DNA of 8,274 nt, from assembly GCA_015654605.1 (NCBI GenBank), contig JAATGO010000010.1, forward strand, positions 1 to 8,274. The letters run 5' to 3'. A program made the position numbers and the translations under genes. Positions 1 to 6,949 of the stretch are shown piece after piece. Numbering within the stretch: the stretch's first letter is position 1; every line of letters starts with the position of its first letter. The DNA comes from Betaproteobacteria bacterium (lineage in GTDB: Bacteria > Pseudomonadota > Gammaproteobacteria > Burkholderiales > Burkholderiaceae). The notes below the pieces were generated by a model. It made no database searches, was not told the DNA's origin, and worked only from the letters and a program-made list of their open reading frames with translations.

Positions 1-391
1 AACTTGCTGCCAATATTTGTGGGTTGAAGCTTTCGATAAATTCACATTGGCAACGGACGTTGAAAGGCGCGAACTGTTCTTGCGAATAGTCGATGACATC
101 ACCGAGCATACGAATATAGCGATTGGTTCCTTCCGGCAACAGGAAAGTCAGTCGGAGTGGCGAGAGGCGATCAGCAGCATGCCACAGGGATTCTGGCAGA
201 TAATCGAGCTGCGCTGCCGCTTTGAGGACGCGTTGCGCAGTCACGGGGCGTACACCAGAGCGATGGTTGAGCACGCGATCGACGGTGGCAGTCGAGACAC
301 CCGCCAAGTGAGCAATATCCGCTACCCGGGGTAAGGTGTCATTTTGCTTTTGTTTGGAAGCGGTGACGTCGCGAGAAGAGGAGGAGTCCAT
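1..391 (-). CDS. LacI-family transcriptional regulator (N-terminal 130 residues, truncated by window edge)
   Basis: Reading the minus strand from the ATG at 391 gives an open frame to the window edge. After a polar, serine-rich leader (residues 1-20, MDSSSS...) comes a LacI-type helix-turn-helix at about residues 21-66: VADIAHLAGVSTATVDRVLN, followed by HRSGVRPVTAQRV and ending at LDYLP. The linker then runs into the first strand of a periplasmic-binding-protein-like sensor domain (LRLTFLLPEGTNRYI). The recognition-helix pattern TATVDRVLN is typical of proteobacterial LacI regulators with sugar-like effectors. An in-frame ATG five codons upstream (406) is an alternative start; neither has a clear Shine-Dalgarno sequence. 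The gene is divergent from the TRAP/RLP operon, so it most likely controls that operon and responds to the imported acid or its phosphate (inference). The effector domain is mostly outside the window. Confidence 0.9.
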   Translation of the reverse strand, partial: MDSSSSRDVTASKQKQNDTLPRVADIAHLAGVSTATVDRVLNHRSGVRPVTAQRVLKAAAQLDYLPESLWHAADRLSPLRLTFLLPEGTNRYIRMLGDVIDYSQEQFAPFNVRCQCEFIESFNPQILAAS

Positions 392-427
392 GCAAGAATG
401 GTACATCAAAAACCATCATTCTGTAAC

Positions 428-456
428 TTGACGTAGGGCAGACGAATCTCTATCTT
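428..456 (+). promoter_or_regulatory. Predicted sigma70-type promoter of the TRAP/RLP operon
   Basis: TTGACG at 428-433 matches the -35 consensus at 5 of 6 positions. After exactly 17 bases comes TATCTT at 451-456, which matches the -10 consensus at 4 of 6. Transcription would start near 463, giving a leader of roughly 58 bases before the SBP start codon at 521. It is the best-spaced promoter-like pair I see in the divergent control region. It is read from sequence only and has no experimental support. Confidence 0.5.
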
Positions 457-466
457 GGCTAAGCGC

Positions 467-481
467 TGACATTTCGTGTCA
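467..481. promoter_or_regulatory. Inverted repeat, candidate operator for the divergent LacI regulator
   Basis: TGACATTTCGTGTCA is a perfect 5-bp inverted repeat (TGACA/TGTCA) with a 5-base centre. It starts about 4 bases after the predicted transcription start, where a bound repressor would block initiation or escape. The right arm also forms TTGACA on the minus strand (477-482), so binding could also affect expression of the lacI-type gene. No well-placed minus-strand -10 box is visible. The centre is odd-length, unlike the central CpG of many LacI operators, so the assignment to this regulator is tentative. Confidence 0.4.
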
Positions 482-509
482 AACAGCTAAAAAAAATAGC
501 TAAACCATC

Positions 510-514
510 AGGAG
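510..514 (+). promoter_or_regulatory. Shine-Dalgarno sequence of the TRAP substrate-binding protein
   Basis: AGGAG lies 6 bases upstream of the ATG at 521 and fixes that start. It follows an A-rich stretch with an 8-base A tract (489-496) and a direct repeat of AGCTAAA (485-491 and 498-504). Confidence 0.75.
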
Positions 515-520
515 ACAGGC

Positions 521-1549
521 ATGACCAAGGTTGTTAATACTGTTCGCCGTACCATTTTGCAATCTTTTTCTGCTGCGGCAGCAGTGGGTATGGTGGGCAC
601 GATACCATCAGTTGCGCGTGCGGCAGAATTTTCCCTTAAATATGGAAATAATCTTCCATCGACGCATCCATTGAATGTGCGGGCACAAGAGGCAGCTGAC
701 AGGATATTGAAAGAGAGTAACGGTCGCGTTGAAATGAAAATATTTCCCAATAATCAGCTAGGGGGAGACACTGATATGTTGGGGCAGGTACGATCAGGTG
801 GCATTGATTTTTTTACGCCATCCGCTTTGGTGATTGCCACATTGGTACCTGTGGCGGCAATTAATGCAGTGGGATTTGCCTTTGCAGATTACGATCAGGT
901 CTGGTCTGCAATGGATGGGAAATTGGGGGCACATGTACGCGCAGCGATTAGCAAGATGCGACTATATGCATTTGAAAAAATGTGGGATAACGGCTTTCGG
1001 CAGATGACCAGTAGTAAAGCACCGATTCAAACAGCCAAAGATATGGAAGGTTTGAAAATCCGGGTGCCAGTCAGCCCACTGAGCATTTCTATGTTTAAGG
1101 GTTTGGGCGCGGCACCTACCAGTTTGCAATTTAGTGAGGTGTATTCATCACTGCAAACCAAGATTGTTGATGCAGAAGAAAATCCATTGCCAATCATCCA
1201 GGTTGCCAAGTTGTATGAAGTTCAAAAATTCTGTTCACAGACCAATCATATCTGGGATGGTTTCTGGTTTATTGCCAATGGTCGTTCCTGGGATCGGTTA
1301 CCGGCTGACATGAAGGTAATTGTTGCACGTGCGATTAATGAGGCGGGTGTTAAGCAGCGTGGTGATATCAAACAGCTCAACGAATCTGTCGTCAAAGATC
1401 TGCAATCTAAGGGCCTTGCTGTAAATAAGCCAGCACCAGATAGTTTTCGCAACAAACTGCGTGATGCAGGATTTTATGCAGAATGGAAAAAACGTTTTGG
1501 CGATGAGCCTTGGGGATTATTGGAGCAGGCAGTTGGTAAGCTCAGTTGA
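521..1549 (+). CDS. TRAP transporter substrate-binding protein, DctP family
   Basis: This 342-residue protein is of the usual length for a TRAP (tripartite ATP-independent periplasmic) solute receptor. Residues 1-34 are a signal peptide with a twin arginine (VRRTILQS, residues 8-15), a hydrophobic alanine-rich core, and an AXA cleavage site (ARA, 32-34) before AEFSLKYG. The twin arginine suggests possible Tat export. The mature part shows family landmarks: NQLGGDTDMLGQVRSGGIDF (78-97); GLKIRVP (178-183), whose Arg181 normally forms a salt bridge to the ligand carboxylate; and VDAEENPL (216-223), the usual V-D-G-x-E-N-P position. It should bind an organic acid in the periplasm and deliver it to the permease encoded next. 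As first gene of the operon it has the strongest ribosome-binding site. The ligand cannot be read from the sequence; the downstream genes suggest a sugar acid. Confidence 0.95.
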   Translation: MTKVVNTVRRTILQSFSAAAAVGMVGTIPSVARAAEFSLKYGNNLPSTHPLNVRAQEAADRILKESNGRVEMKIFPNNQLGGDTDMLGQVRSGGIDFFTPSALVIATLVPVAAINAVGFAFADYDQVWSAMDGKLGAHVRAAISKMRLYAFEKMWDNGFRQMTSSKAPIQTAKDMEGLKIRVPVSPLSISMFKGLGAAPTSLQFSEVYSSLQTKIVDAEENPLPIIQVAKLYEVQKFCSQTNHIWDGFWFIANGRSWDRLPADMKVIVARAINEAGVKQRGDIKQLNESVVKDLQSKGLAVNKPAPDSFRNKLRDAGFYAEWKKRFGDEPWGLLEQAVGKLS

Positions 1550-1595
1550 GTATTTCAAGCAATGAGAGCATTACCAATAGTACTGATGACTCCGT

Positions 1596-1600
1596 AAGGG
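1596..1600 (+). promoter_or_regulatory. Shine-Dalgarno sequence selecting the DctQM start at 1609
   Basis: AAGGG sits 8 bases before the ATG at 1609. The longer reading frame begins with TTG at 1546, overlapping the SBP stop codon, but has no comparable ribosome-binding site. Its extra 21 residues are polar and low in similarity to expected permease sequence, so the ATG at 1609 is preferred. Confidence 0.55.
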
Positions 1601-1608
1601 ATGTATTT

Positions 1609-3504
1609 ATGTCAAATCATAGTCTTGAGGCAGTATTTCCTGGCGACCCTTCTACCGTGAAGCGCAATCATCTTGTGCGCTTCATTGCGCGGGTAGAGAG
1701 CAAGTTGATAGCAGGTATCGGACTGATTGCTGCGGTGTTGATTTTGCTTGAGATTGCGGTATTGTTTTCTGGCGTCATCGCGCGTTATGTCTTGCATCAG
1801 CCTTTGGTGTGGACAGATGAATTGGCATCAATTTTATTTTTATGGTTGTCGATGCTTGGTGCTGTTTTGGCGCTGGAGCGAGGGGACCATATGCGTATGA
1901 CGGCACTGGTCAATAATGTGAGCCCTGGGAAACGGGCATTACTGGATGCTGTTGCCATCATGGCGTCATTGGCATTTTTGGTATTTGTCATGATGCCTGC
2001 CTGGGAGTATGCCAGTGAGGAATCATTGATTGTGACACCAGCATTGGAGGTGAGTAATCTCTGGCACGCTGGGGCGATTCCTGTCGGTGTTGGTTTAATG
2101 ATGTTATTTGCACTGTTGCGGATAGTGCGAGTCTGCAGTATGCGTGAAATCGCCGTGGCATTACCACTGATCTTAGTGTCGGTTGCTATCTTCTGGTTAC
2201 TCAGTCCATGGCTGATGCCATTGGGGAAATTGAATCTACTCATTTTCTTCGTTCTGGTAGTGGCGGTCAATGTATTTTCTGGAGTGCCGATTGCTTTTTC
2301 GTTTGGTTTGGCGACTTTCGGTTATCTAGCGTTGACAACGGATACGCCGATGATGGTCATGATAGGACGTCTTGACGAAGGTATGTCGCATTTGATGTTG
2401 TTAGCGGTACCGTTATTTGTCTTTCTTGGCGCCCTAATCGAGATGACGGGAATGGCCCGCACGATGATTCAGTTTTTAGCCAGTTTATTGGGACGGGTGC
2501 GGGGTGGTTTATCGTATGTGTTAATTGGTGCGATGTATCTGATTTCAGGGATTTCTGGTTCCAAGGTTGCCGATATGGCAGCAATTGCACCGGTATTATT
2601 TCCTGAAATGAAAAGGCGAGGGGCACGTCCTGGTGATTTGGTGGCGTTGATGTCAGCAGCTGGTGCACAAACGGAAACGATTCCACCAAGTATTGTGTTG
2701 ATTACGATTGGTTCTGCCACAGGGGTATCGATTGCTGCGTTGTTTACTGGAGGGTTGTTGCCTGCAGTGGTATTAGGCCTTATGTTGTGTATTGTCGTGT
2801 GGTGGCGCAATCGTCATGAAGAGTTGAGTACAGTCAGTCGATTCAGTAAAAGAGAAATTGGTAAATTCTTTGTGATCGCCTTACCAGGATTGCTATTGCC
2901 AATTGTGATTCGAGCTGCGGTTGTCGAAGGGATTGCGACGGCAACTGAGGTATCAACCATTGGTATTGTGTACGCCGTGTTGGTCGGTGTGCTTATTACA
3001 CGTCAGTTTGACTGGAAACGTCTATTGCCGATATTGGTAGAAACTGCTTCATTATCGGGCGCCATCATCTTCATCATCGGTTGTGCGACCACCATGGCAT
3101 GGGGATTAACACAATCTGGATTTTCGCAAGATCTAGCGCAGTGGATGATGGCAATTCCTGGCGGCAAGATTGGTTTCCTAATACTGTCGATTGTTGTTTT
3201 TATTATTCTTGGCAGTGTGTTGGAAGGTATTCCCGCGATTGTGTTATTTGGCCCACTGCTTTTCCCTATTGCACGAATGGCAGGAGTGCATGAAGTGCAT
3301 TATGCGATGATCATTATCTTCTCGATGGGCATCGGGTTATTTTCTCCTCCCTTCGGTGTCGGATATTACGGTGCCTGTGCGGTGAGCAAGGTTAATCCAA
3401 ATGAAGGGGTCAGATTCATCTCGGCCTATATTGCGGCACTATTTATCGGCTTGCTATTAGTGACCTTCGTACCTTGGTTCTCTATTGGTTTTCTAACAGG
3501 ATGA
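1609..3504 (+). CDS. TRAP transporter permease, fused small and large subunits (DctQM)
   Basis: This is a 631-residue inner-membrane protein. About residues 23-170 form the four-helix DctQ-like small subunit, with the signature RYVLHQPLVWTDELAS (WTDE at 68-71) and GAVLALERGDHMRM. From about 185 to the end lies the DctM-like large subunit of the ion transporter superfamily, with GVPIAFSFGLA, the conserved ISGSKVADMAAIAPVLFPEM stretch (about 315-334), and IPPSIVLITIG (358-368). It should use an ion gradient to carry the solute handed over by the SBP. The fusion of Q and M into one chain is a known arrangement. The gene lies 59 bases after the SBP gene if the ATG at 1609 is used. An upstream TTG start at 1546 would overlap the SBP stop and lengthen the protein to 652 residues. 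Confidence 0.95.
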   Translation: MSNHSLEAVFPGDPSTVKRNHLVRFIARVESKLIAGIGLIAAVLILLEIAVLFSGVIARYVLHQPLVWTDELASILFLWLSMLGAVLALERGDHMRMTALVNNVSPGKRALLDAVAIMASLAFLVFVMMPAWEYASEESLIVTPALEVSNLWHAGAIPVGVGLMMLFALLRIVRVCSMREIAVALPLILVSVAIFWLLSPWLMPLGKLNLLIFFVLVVAVNVFSGVPIAFSFGLATFGYLALTTDTPMMVMIGRLDEGMSHLMLLAVPLFVFLGALIEMTGMARTMIQFLASLLGRVRGGLSYVLIGAMYLISGISGSKVADMAAIAPVLFPEMKRRGARPGDLVALMSAAGAQTETIPPSIVLITIGSATGVSIAALFTGGLLPAVVLGLMLCIVVWWRNRHEELSTVSRFSKREIGKFFVIALPGLLLPIVIRAAVVEGIATATEVSTIGIVYAVLVGVLITRQFDWKRLLPILVETASLSGAIIFIIGCATTMAWGLTQSGFSQDLAQWMMAIPGGKIGFLILSIVVFIILGSVLEGIPAIVLFGPLLFPIARMAGVHEVHYAMIIIFSMGIGLFSPPFGVGYYGACAVSKVNPNEGVRFISAYIAALFIGLLLVTFVPWFSIGFLTG

Positions 3505-3573
3505 TGGTGTATTCCCTCCCAAAAACTATTACCTAAGATCTTCTTGTTTTAACGTTCATCATACGGAGTCATC

Positions 3574-4113
3574 ATGAGTAAATTTTTTGGCGAAATCCGC
3601 CAATTGGGTTATGTCGTCCACGATATTGAGGAGGCGATGTCTTATTGGAGCAAGACATTGGGTGTGGGTCCCTGGTTTTATAATCCGGCAGTGCCAATTG
3701 AAAACTATCGCTACCATGGCGAGAGTTATTCGCCGCATAACTCAGTGGCTTTGGCCAATTCTGGTTTTGTACAGGTGGAGCTGATTCAGTGCCGTAATGC
3801 TGTGCCTTCTATGTATCGTGATTTTTTACAGGCAGGCAATACAGGTTTGCAACACGTCGCCTATTGGACAGAAAACTATGATGCTGACTTGATGCGTCTG
3901 GAGCAACAAGGTTTCAAAGTGGCGATGAGTGGTGAAGTTGGTACGCGTGGGCGTTTCGTTTATTTTGATACTGAGTACCATCCAGGCACTGTGATTGAAT
4001 TGTCTGAGGTGGCTGGTCCCAAGGGAAAAATGTTCGACATGATTCGCGCTGCATCTGAAACTTGGGATGGATCCGATCCTGTTCGTCCTTTTCCTGATTT
4101 GAATACTCTTTGA
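3574..4113 (+). CDS. VOC-superfamily (glyoxalase/epimerase-like) protein of the acid-sugar operon
   Basis: A 179-residue protein with two beta-alpha-beta-beta-beta modules of the vicinal oxygen chelate fold. The expected four metal-ligand positions can be placed: Gln10 (RQLGYVV), Glu69 (FVQVELIQ), His94 (GLQHVAYW) and Glu142 (TVIELSEV). This resembles glyoxalase I and methylmalonyl-CoA epimerase layouts, so divalent metal and proton-transfer chemistry next to a carbonyl are likely. GGAG at 3565-3568 precedes the ATG by 5 bases. The gene lies 69 bases after the permease gene, and its stop is 9 bases before the RLP start, so it is part of the operon. Its substrate is unknown. Context suggests an isomerase, epimerase or lactone/keto-acid step on the imported sugar acid before or after phosphorylation (inference). 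A dioxygenase role cannot be excluded. Confidence 0.88.
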   Translation: MSKFFGEIRQLGYVVHDIEEAMSYWSKTLGVGPWFYNPAVPIENYRYHGESYSPHNSVALANSGFVQVELIQCRNAVPSMYRDFLQAGNTGLQHVAYWTENYDADLMRLEQQGFKVAMSGEVGTRGRFVYFDTEYHPGTVIELSEVAGPKGKMFDMIRAASETWDGSDPVRPFPDLNTL

Positions 4114-4122
4114 TTGATTATC

Positions 4123-5412
4123 ATGTCTTCTCTTATGTCTCATCATATTCATCGTATACAAGCGAGCTATTTGATCGAAACACCACTGGATCCACAACAA
4201 GTGGCAGAAGTGATGGCAGGAGAACAGTCATGTGGCACGTTTGCGCGTGTCAGTGGAGAGACGGATGAATTGCGTAGTCGCGCACGAGCGATTGTCGAGT
4301 CTGTGGAAATCATCGATAGCGTAGTCCGTCCAGCACTGGCGAATGCATGGCTCGAGCGTAAAAAAATCACTGGCCCTTATTTCCGGGCGCATGTGACGCT
4401 ATCATTTCCTGTGGCAAACGTCGGCGCTAATTTGGCAACCCTAGCGGCAACAGTAGCCGGTAACTTATATGATTTGGGCGAGTCGACTGGCATGCGTCTG
4501 GAAACGATACATGTTCCGGCAGAATATCGTGTACGCTTCGAGATGCCACAGGTAGGAATTGCTGGTACACGACGTATCACAGGTGTTACCAAGGGGGCAT
4601 TGGTTGGCACAATCATCAAGCCCAACCTTGGTTTGTCATCGCAACAAACTGCTGACATGGTGCGACAGCTATGCGAAGCTGGTGTGGATTTCATCAAAGA
4701 TGATGAGGTATGCGCAGATCCTGATCACGCACCATTAGCGACACGTGTCCCCGCCGTCATGAAAGTGATTCGTGAGCATCAGGAACGTACGGGTAAGCAC
4801 GTTATGATGGCATTTAATATCACCGATGAAACTACGGCCATGTGTCGTCATGCGGATATGGTGGCAGAAGAAGGTGGCAGCTGTGTCATGGTTAGTTTGA
4901 ATTGGTGCGGCTATTCTGCGATACAAACTTTGCGTCGTCACACAGCATTGGCGTTACATGGACATCGTAATGGCTTTGGCGCGATGTCACGCCATCCTTT
5001 GCTTGGGATATCGTTTCAGGCATACCAGACATTATGGCGCTTGACAGGCGTTGATCATATGCATGTTCATGGTTTACAGGGAAAGTTTGCACAAGACGAT
5101 GCAGAAGTGATCAGCTCTGCACATGACTGCTATACGGCCTTGACAGATACTGTGGATGACTGCGTCATGCCGGCCTTTTCATCGGGACAGTGGGCAGGAA
5201 CGGTCCCTGCGACCTGGGCAGCGATTCAAAGTGATGATGTGTTATTCATGTCTGGCGGGGGCATTCTGGCACACCCAGATGGACCAGCATCCGGTGTGGC
5301 CAGTATTCGTCAGGCATGGGATGCAGCACGTCATGGGATCCCCCTGAAACAATATGCGACGGAAAACCATGCCCATGAGTTGGCACAGGCATTACGGTTT
5401 TTTGGAAAATGA
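4123..5412 (+). CDS. RuBisCO-like protein (form IV), OiaX/OiaT-like 3-oxo-acid-sugar phosphate decarboxylase or hydrolase
   Basis: A 429-residue member of the RuBisCO large-chain superfamily with the N-terminal domain (GEQSCGTF near residue 33) and the C-terminal barrel. Residues equivalent to spinach positions are: Glu34 (E60), Asn114 (N123), Lys166 (K175), Lys192-Asp194-Glu195 (carbamyl-lysine K201 and metal ligands D203, E204), His281 and Arg282 (H294, R295), His314 (H327), Lys321 (loop-6 K334), Ser354 (S379) and the phosphate-binding GGG near 378-380. K177 is replaced by Asn168. It is therefore metal-dependent enolate chemistry but unlikely to be a carboxylase acting on RuBP. Pairing with a DUF1537 kinase is the hallmark of RLPs acting on 3-oxo-isoapionate 4-phosphate: OiaX makes L-erythrulose 1-phosphate and CO2, OiaT makes 3-phosphoglycerate and glycolate. 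Which applies is not decidable here. No Shine-Dalgarno is visible; translation is probably coupled to the VOC gene. Alternative starts are TTG 4114 and ATG 4135. Confidence 0.93.
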   Translation: MSSLMSHHIHRIQASYLIETPLDPQQVAEVMAGEQSCGTFARVSGETDELRSRARAIVESVEIIDSVVRPALANAWLERKKITGPYFRAHVTLSFPVANVGANLATLAATVAGNLYDLGESTGMRLETIHVPAEYRVRFEMPQVGIAGTRRITGVTKGALVGTIIKPNLGLSSQQTADMVRQLCEAGVDFIKDDEVCADPDHAPLATRVPAVMKVIREHQERTGKHVMMAFNITDETTAMCRHADMVAEEGGSCVMVSLNWCGYSAIQTLRRHTALALHGHRNGFGAMSRHPLLGISFQAYQTLWRLTGVDHMHVHGLQGKFAQDDAEVISSAHDCYTALTDTVDDCVMPAFSSGQWAGTVPATWAAIQSDDVLFMSGGGILAHPDGPASGVASIRQAWDAARHGIPLKQYATENHAHELAQALRFFGK

Positions 5413-6818
5413 ATGTAGGACGAGAACAGCGAACGTCTATGGAAAAGAGTCATAGGCTGAAAGTCACATTTTATGGTGATGACTTCACTGGAGCCACTGA
5501 TACATTGGCCACTGCAGCCAGGGCAGGTTTGCGCACGCTATTATTTCTTGGTGTGCCTACAGATGAGCAATTACGTCAGGTGGGAATACTGGATTGCCTG
5601 GGGATCGCTGGGGCAGCACGTGCAATGTCTCCAGGGGAAATGCAACAGGAACTAGAACCCATTGGAAGATTATTTGCAGCCTTGGATGCACCATTAGTGC
5701 ATTACAAAGTGTGCTCTACTTTTGATAGTGCTCTTGATGTGGGTAGCATTGGCGCAGCGGTAAATATTTTGCGATGTCATGTAGAAAATACATTTATTCC
5801 CATTGTCGGTGGTCAACCCAATTTGCGGCGTTACTGTCTATTCGGTAATTTATTTGCTGGTGTCGGTAGTACAGAAGATATTTACAGGATTGATCGGCAT
5901 CCCACAATGAGTCGGCATCCAGTAACACCGATGACAGAAGCGGATTTAACGCGACATCTGGCACGGCAGGGTTTGCAAAATGTGGTTTCGCTTGATTACA
6001 CCAATTACGCTAAAGCGGAAGTTATTTTGGATCAATCTCTGGAGCGTTTATTGGCGCGACAACCGGACGCAGTGTTGATGGATGTCGCACAGGTGCATGA
6101 TTTAGCGACGATTGGTCGACTTATCTGGCGGGAAGCATGTCGTGCACGGTTGCTTGCCATTGGTGCTAGCAGTGTCATCCAGGCATTAGCTGCACATTGG
6201 CAAGGGGAAAATAATATAGATACGGCATTGCCTCCGGTAATGGCTGCAACGGGACCGGTTTTTGTGTTGGCTGGCAGCTTGTCACCTGTGACGGCTACGC
6301 AATTGCATCATGCCTATTCTTATCAAAAGGTATGGATTGATGCACAACGTCTTATAACGCAGCCGACTTATGTGTTGGCATTGGTTAATGAGGTAGTGAC
6401 ATTATTGCAGGCGGGGCAGTCTGTGTTAGCTTGCACTGTTAGTCCTGACAAAGATAGTTTTGCACAGGCGGAGGGTGATTCGCGTTCGTTAGCGGTGACG
6501 TGCGGGACATTATTGGCAAAGATACTGCAGCAGCAACCGCTTAAGCGGATTGGGATTGCAGGTGGAGATACCTCGAGTCATGGCGTGCAGGCATTGAATG
6601 CGTGGGGATTGTCTTATTTGACACAGCTGGATGACGGAGTGGCTTTGTGCCGATTACATAGCGAAAATTCCACACTGGATGGCATGGAAGTGATGCTGAA
6701 AGGTGGGCAGATGGGGAAGGCCGATTTATTTGAACGTTTGCTGCGTGGGACAAAAGGTGAGGGGGGTAGACAGAAAATGGAAAGGACAGAACAGAAGGAG
6801 ATGATTCCGAAAGAATAG
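5409..6818 (+). CDS. DUF1537-family acid-sugar kinase, OiaK/OtnK-like
   Basis: This 469-residue protein has both domains of the four-carbon acid sugar kinase family. The N-terminal substrate-binding domain opens with YGDDFTGATDTL (22-33) and continues with HYKVCSTFDSA and FIPIVGGQPNLRRY. The C-terminal nucleotide-binding domain shows AGGDTSSHGVQALNAWGL (from about 384) and MLKGGQMGKADLFE (KGGQMG at 431-436). It should transfer phosphate from ATP to a 3-oxo tetronate- or isoapionate-type acid in the cytoplasm, giving the substrate of the adjacent RLP. The start codon overlaps the RLP stop (ATGA), indicating tight translational coupling. An internal ATG at 5439 is a possible shorter start. After LFERLLRG the protein carries an unusual tail of about 22 mostly charged residues (ending KEMIPKE) encoded by purine-rich DNA. 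Assignment to the family is firm; the exact substrate is inferred from the RLP neighbour. Confidence 0.93.
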   Translation: MNVGREQRTSMEKSHRLKVTFYGDDFTGATDTLATAARAGLRTLLFLGVPTDEQLRQVGILDCLGIAGAARAMSPGEMQQELEPIGRLFAALDAPLVHYKVCSTFDSALDVGSIGAAVNILRCHVENTFIPIVGGQPNLRRYCLFGNLFAGVGSTEDIYRIDRHPTMSRHPVTPMTEADLTRHLARQGLQNVVSLDYTNYAKAEVILDQSLERLLARQPDAVLMDVAQVHDLATIGRLIWREACRARLLAIGASSVIQALAAHWQGENNIDTALPPVMAATGPVFVLAGSLSPVTATQLHHAYSYQKVWIDAQRLITQPTYVLALVNEVVTLLQAGQSVLACTVSPDKDSFAQAEGDSRSLAVTCGTLLAKILQQQPLKRIGIAGGDTSSHGVQALNAWGLSYLTQLDDGVALCRLHSENSTLDGMEVMLKGGQMGKADLFERLLRGTKGEGGRQKMERTEQKEMIPKE

Positions 6819-6875
6819 CATCTGTATGTTGGCGTATGTTTGGAAGAATATGGAAGCACGCACGCGCTTATATAT

Positions 6876-6892
6876 TTACATATAGTATGTGA
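6876..6892. other. Weak hairpin downstream of the kinase gene
   Basis: TTACATA and TATGTGA flank a 3-base loop TAG, forming a 7-bp stem with one G-T wobble. The stem is AT-rich and lacks a following T tract, so it is a poor terminator candidate. It could slow 3' decay of the operon transcript, but that is speculation. Confidence 0.25.
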
Positions 6893-6949
6893 CTATTAGT
6901 CCATTAAATTTTGTCAGGTGTATTGCAGACGTATGGCTTGATGTTGTGT

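Noticed and set aside
17..334. Plus-strand open frame of 105 codons at the left edge
   Set aside because: It is antisense to the LacI-type gene, whose helix-turn-helix is unmistakable on the minus strand.
1546..1608. TTG start of the permease overlapping the SBP stop codon
   Set aside because: The overlap is attractive, but the added residues are polar and the ATG at 1609 has a good Shine-Dalgarno; kept only as an alternative.
1797..2810. Long minus-strand open frames across the permease gene
   Set aside because: They are antisense shadows of the DctQM frame, with low-complexity, threonine/asparagine-rich translations and no family resemblance.
3535..3542. AAGATCTT palindrome between the permease and VOC genes
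   Set aside because: An 8-bp palindrome followed by mixed T-rich sequence is too short for a terminator, and an operon break is not otherwise indicated.
3826..4200. Minus-strand frame of 124 codons opposite the VOC gene and the RLP start
   Set aside because: The VOC and RLP readings carry clear family motifs; the opposite frame has none and no ribosome-binding site.
4123..5412. True RuBisCO carbon fixation role for the RLP
   Set aside because: K177 is replaced, loop 6 is altered, and there is no small subunit or phosphoribulokinase; the neighbours indicate acid-sugar catabolism.
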